DNA from: SXXH01 sp041165735
GTDB lineage: Bacteria; Planctomycetota; UBA1135; GCA-002686595
Direction: 5' to 3'
Assembly: GCA_046341775.1 (NCBI GenBank)
Contig: JBKDQQ010000044.1
Coordinates: forward strand, 1 to 42,773
Length of the DNA: 42,773 nt
In this document: positions 40,857 to 42,773 of the stretch, in pieces
Layout: every line of letters starts with the position of its first letter
Position numbering within the stretch: the stretch's first letter is position 1
Program-made: the position numbers and the translations under genes
The notes under the pieces: model-generated
What the model saw: the letters and a program-made list of their open reading frames with translations, nothing else
Databases searched by the model: none
What the model was told of the DNA's origin: nothing

Positions 40857-40881
40857 GGCTTCGCCGCCGGCGCGCGAAGCC
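40857..40881 (+). terminator. hairpin after the DUF711 gene
   Basis: GGCTTCGC (40857-40864) and GCGAAGCC (40874-40881) form an 8-bp stem 22 bases after the stop codon. The loop can pair further. No T tract follows. It may end or stabilise the DUF711 transcript. Confidence 0.4.
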
Positions 40882-41038
40882 GATGCGCCGATCATCGCGC
40901 CGGAAGTTCCTTCCATGGCTGCGCTGGACCACTTTTTCCACGGCGCGCTCAAGAAGCTCCTTCGCCCTCCCCGATGACCTCCTTCGTCGCGCGGCGCGCA
41001 TCGCGCCCTCGACCAGGTCCCCGAGCGAAGAGCGAGCG

Positions 41039-42547
41039 ATGAACCAGAAGATCCTCTACGTCGACGATTCCGACGAAGTGCGCACGAGCGTGGCCCGGAT
41101 GCTCTCCCGCAAGTTCGACGTCACGACCGCGTGCAACGCCGACGAGGCCATGAAGAGCTTCGCCGTCGAGGGCCCGTTCCCCGTGGTCATCTCCGACTAC
41201 GCCATGCCCGGCATGGATGGCTTGACGCTGCTGAAGCAGATCGCCGGCCACTCGCCCGAGACGATCGGCATCTTGTTGACGGGCGTCGCCGACTCGCGCC
41301 TCGCGGCCGAGTGCGTGCAGCAGAAGGTGTTCCGCATGCTCGCCAAGCCGTGCGGCTGGGAGGAGCTGTCCGGAGCCGTCGACGCCGCGCTCGCCACGCA
41401 CCTGCGCTTCATCGCGCAGGACGAAGCCGATGCCGAGCTCGTCTTCTCGAAGGAGTCGCTGGAGAACTTCACCACGCTGCTGGAGGATCGCCTCGACCAG
41501 CAGGCCGGCACGCTGCGCAGGCTGCACCGTTTCTCGCTCGACCTGTGCTCCGCGCGCAGCCTGCAGGAGATCGTCGATCTCGCCGGCGTCGCCGCCTGCG
41601 AGTTGCTCGGCGGGCGCGGCGTGCACGTGCAGGTGTGGGATTCCTCGACTTCCTGCGGCTTCGTCGAGCGCGGCTGCGGACCAGAGATGAGCGCGAAGAT
41701 GCACGTCGTGCCGCTTGCCACGCGCGAGGGCGCCGTGGGCGAGCTGGTCGTCGACCTGCACGGCAAGGGCGCCGACAAGTTGTCCGACGGCATGCAAGGA
41801 CTGCTCTCCTCCATCGCTTCCGCCACCGCCGTCGCCGCCCAGCACGAGTTCCGCCGTCGCGAACGCGACAAGGCCCAGCAGGCGACGATCCTCGCGCTGG
41901 CCCGCCTTGCCGAGCGCCGCGACAACGAGACCGGCATGCACCTGGAGCGCGTGGCGGCCTATTGCCGCATCGTCGCCGTGGAACTGCGCAAGGACCCGCG
42001 CCACGCGGCCACCATCGACGATGCGTGGATCGACGACCTCGAACGCTCCAGCGCGCTGCACGACATCGGCAAGGTCGGCATCCCCGACTCGATCCTGCTC
42101 AAGCCCGGCAAGCTGTCCCCCGAGGAGTGGAGCGTCATGCGCACGCACTCGGAGATCGGCGCCCAGACGCTCGACGGCGTGATCGGCCAATACGGCGACA
42201 CCGGCTTCCTCAAGCTCGGCCGCGACATCGCCCTCCACCACCACGAGAAGTGGGACGGAACCGGCTACCCCAAGGGCCTCTCGGGCCAGAAGATCCCCCT
42301 CGCCGCCCGCATCCTCGCCCTGGCCGACGTCTACGACGCCCTGACCACCGTCCGCCCCTACAAGGCCGCCTGGTCCCACCCGGCGGCCCTCGATTGGATC
42401 CGTGCCCGCAGCGGGACGCACTTCGACCCTGACGTGGTGGTGGCGTTCTTGGCTTGCCGTGAGCAGTTCGATGCGGTGAGGCAACGGATGGGTGACCAAC
42501 CGGGAGATGATGGGGGGGTGGAGGTGCAGGTGGCGTCCATCTTCTGA
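41039..42547 (+). CDS. response regulator with GAF and HD-GYP domains (probable cyclic-di-GMP phosphodiesterase)
   Basis: The 502-residue protein has a receiver domain (1-115) with the acidic pair Asp9/Asp10, phospho-acceptor Asp53 in SDYAMPG, Thr81 and Lys103. A coiled linker leads to a GAF-like sensor domain (about 165-285). A complete HD-GYP domain (about 300-490) has His341-Asp342 in LHDIGKVGIPD, HHHEKWDGTGYPKG with Gly409-Tyr410-Pro411, and ARILALADVYDALT. All residues needed for metal binding and cyclic-di-GMP hydrolysis are present. No partner kinase is in the window. The last 15 residues are low-complexity, and the TGA opens copy 3 of the 27-bp element. The 203-base gap upstream shows no clear promoter of the GCTAGACTC kind. 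Confidence 0.93.
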   Translation: MNQKILYVDDSDEVRTSVARMLSRKFDVTTACNADEAMKSFAVEGPFPVVISDYAMPGMDGLTLLKQIAGHSPETIGILLTGVADSRLAAECVQQKVFRMLAKPCGWEELSGAVDAALATHLRFIAQDEADAELVFSKESLENFTTLLEDRLDQQAGTLRRLHRFSLDLCSARSLQEIVDLAGVAACELLGGRGVHVQVWDSSTSCGFVERGCGPEMSAKMHVVPLATREGAVGELVVDLHGKGADKLSDGMQGLLSSIASATAVAAQHEFRRRERDKAQQATILALARLAERRDNETGMHLERVAAYCRIVAVELRKDPRHAATIDDAWIDDLERSSALHDIGKVGIPDSILLKPGKLSPEEWSVMRTHSEIGAQTLDGVIGQYGDTGFLKLGRDIALHHHEKWDGTGYPKGLSGQKIPLAARILALADVYDALTTVRPYKAAWSHPAALDWIRARSGTHFDPDVVVAFLACREQFDAVRQRMGDQPGDDGGVEVQVASIF

Positions 42548-42571
42548 TGCTGGCCCCTTTCGTTGTGCTCG
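42545..42571 (+). repeat. 27-bp gene-end element, copy 3
   Basis: The core GATGCTGGCCCC followed by TTTCGTTGTGCTCG, 24 of 27 bases identical to copy 1 at 123-149. Its first three bases are the TGA of the HD-GYP gene. It lies in the short gap between that gene and the convergent fragment at the right edge. Confidence 0.6.
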
Positions 42572-42626
42572 GCCAAGTCGGCGCGGGATCCACGGCGCTT
42601 GCGATCGGCGCACGCGGCTTGCGCGC

Positions 42627-42773
42627 CTAGCTCGTCGCGGCCCACGCCGGGCGCGCGACGCGCGCCCGGAACACCCGCTTGTGCACGAGCTCGGCGAGGG
42701 CGAGCTTTCGCCGCTCGAGCCCCATCAGGCTCGCGGGCGAGTGCCACCGCTCCGCGTTGCTCGCCTGGCGCGC
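42627..42773 (-). CDS. C-terminal fragment of a gene cut by the right edge
   Basis: A minus-strand frame is open from the window edge to a TAG at 42627-42629 and gives 48 residues: Arg/Ala/Leu-rich and helical, with AERWHSPASLMGLERRKLAL and HKRVFRARVARPAW. Third positions are GC-rich as in real genes. The composition and the convergent arrangement with the HD-GYP gene make a real C-terminus plausible. I cannot name the family. Confidence 0.45.
   Translation of the reverse strand, partial: ARQASNAERWHSPASLMGLERRKLALAELVHKRVFRARVARPAWAATS

Overview
The window is very GC-rich bacterial chromosome. It most likely comes from a planctomycete (Planctomycetota). The best marker is the 1395-residue protein at 35269-39456, which joins a ThuA-like domain, a PVC-type beta-propeller, HEAT-like repeats and a C-terminal CxxCH heme domain of the Pirellula/Verrucomicrobium type. 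A bacterial microcompartment (BMC) locus and a complete elongasome operon fit that assignment. I cannot place it more finely from sequence alone.

Layout. 1-581: the edge of a neighbouring gene, then about 450 bases with no convincing gene. 582-4717 (minus): ribH-nusB-ftsY-O-antigen-ligase-like gene, tightly packed with ATGA overlaps. 4798-12990 (minus): a lipoprotein membrane-fusion protein followed by two different RND permeases. 13052-16008 (plus): moeA and lnt, divergent from the efflux operon across a 61-base promoter. 16328-17470: a coiled-coil membrane protein and a 65-residue membrane protein behind a near-consensus promoter and a long leader. 18233-25550: mreB, mreC, mreD, an oversized PBP2 and rodA, which form the wall-elongation machine. 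25561-30064: an APC permease, a membrane-anchored amidohydrolase and a ClC protein with CBS domains.

30213-35231 is the most interesting part: a BMC operon. It encodes two BMC-H hexamer proteins, a permuted EutL-like BMC-T, two EutN/CcmL vertex proteins, a tandem BMC-T, a CoA-acylating aldehyde dehydrogenase with a C-terminal encapsulation-like helix and a Cys/His-rich tail, and a EutQ-N/ACT fusion. As far as I recall, the two BMC-T proteins resemble those of the Haliangium ochraceum shell more than the usual planctomycete sugar compartment. None of the known aldehyde-generating signature enzymes, no PduL and no alcohol dehydrogenase is in the window. The large heme protein follows (35269-39456), then a DUF711/UPF0210 'PFL family' protein (39471-40835). 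Its usual partner elsewhere is a UPF0237 ACT protein, the same type of ACT domain found in the BMC operon. A response regulator with GAF and HD-GYP domains closes the window.

Two DNA signals recur. GCTAGACTC lies just upstream of five transcription units, with looser versions before three more, and looks like a -10 promoter element often placed so close to the start codon that the mRNA would be leaderless. A 27-bp element with the core GATGCTGGCCCC occurs three times, each at the 3' end of a gene.
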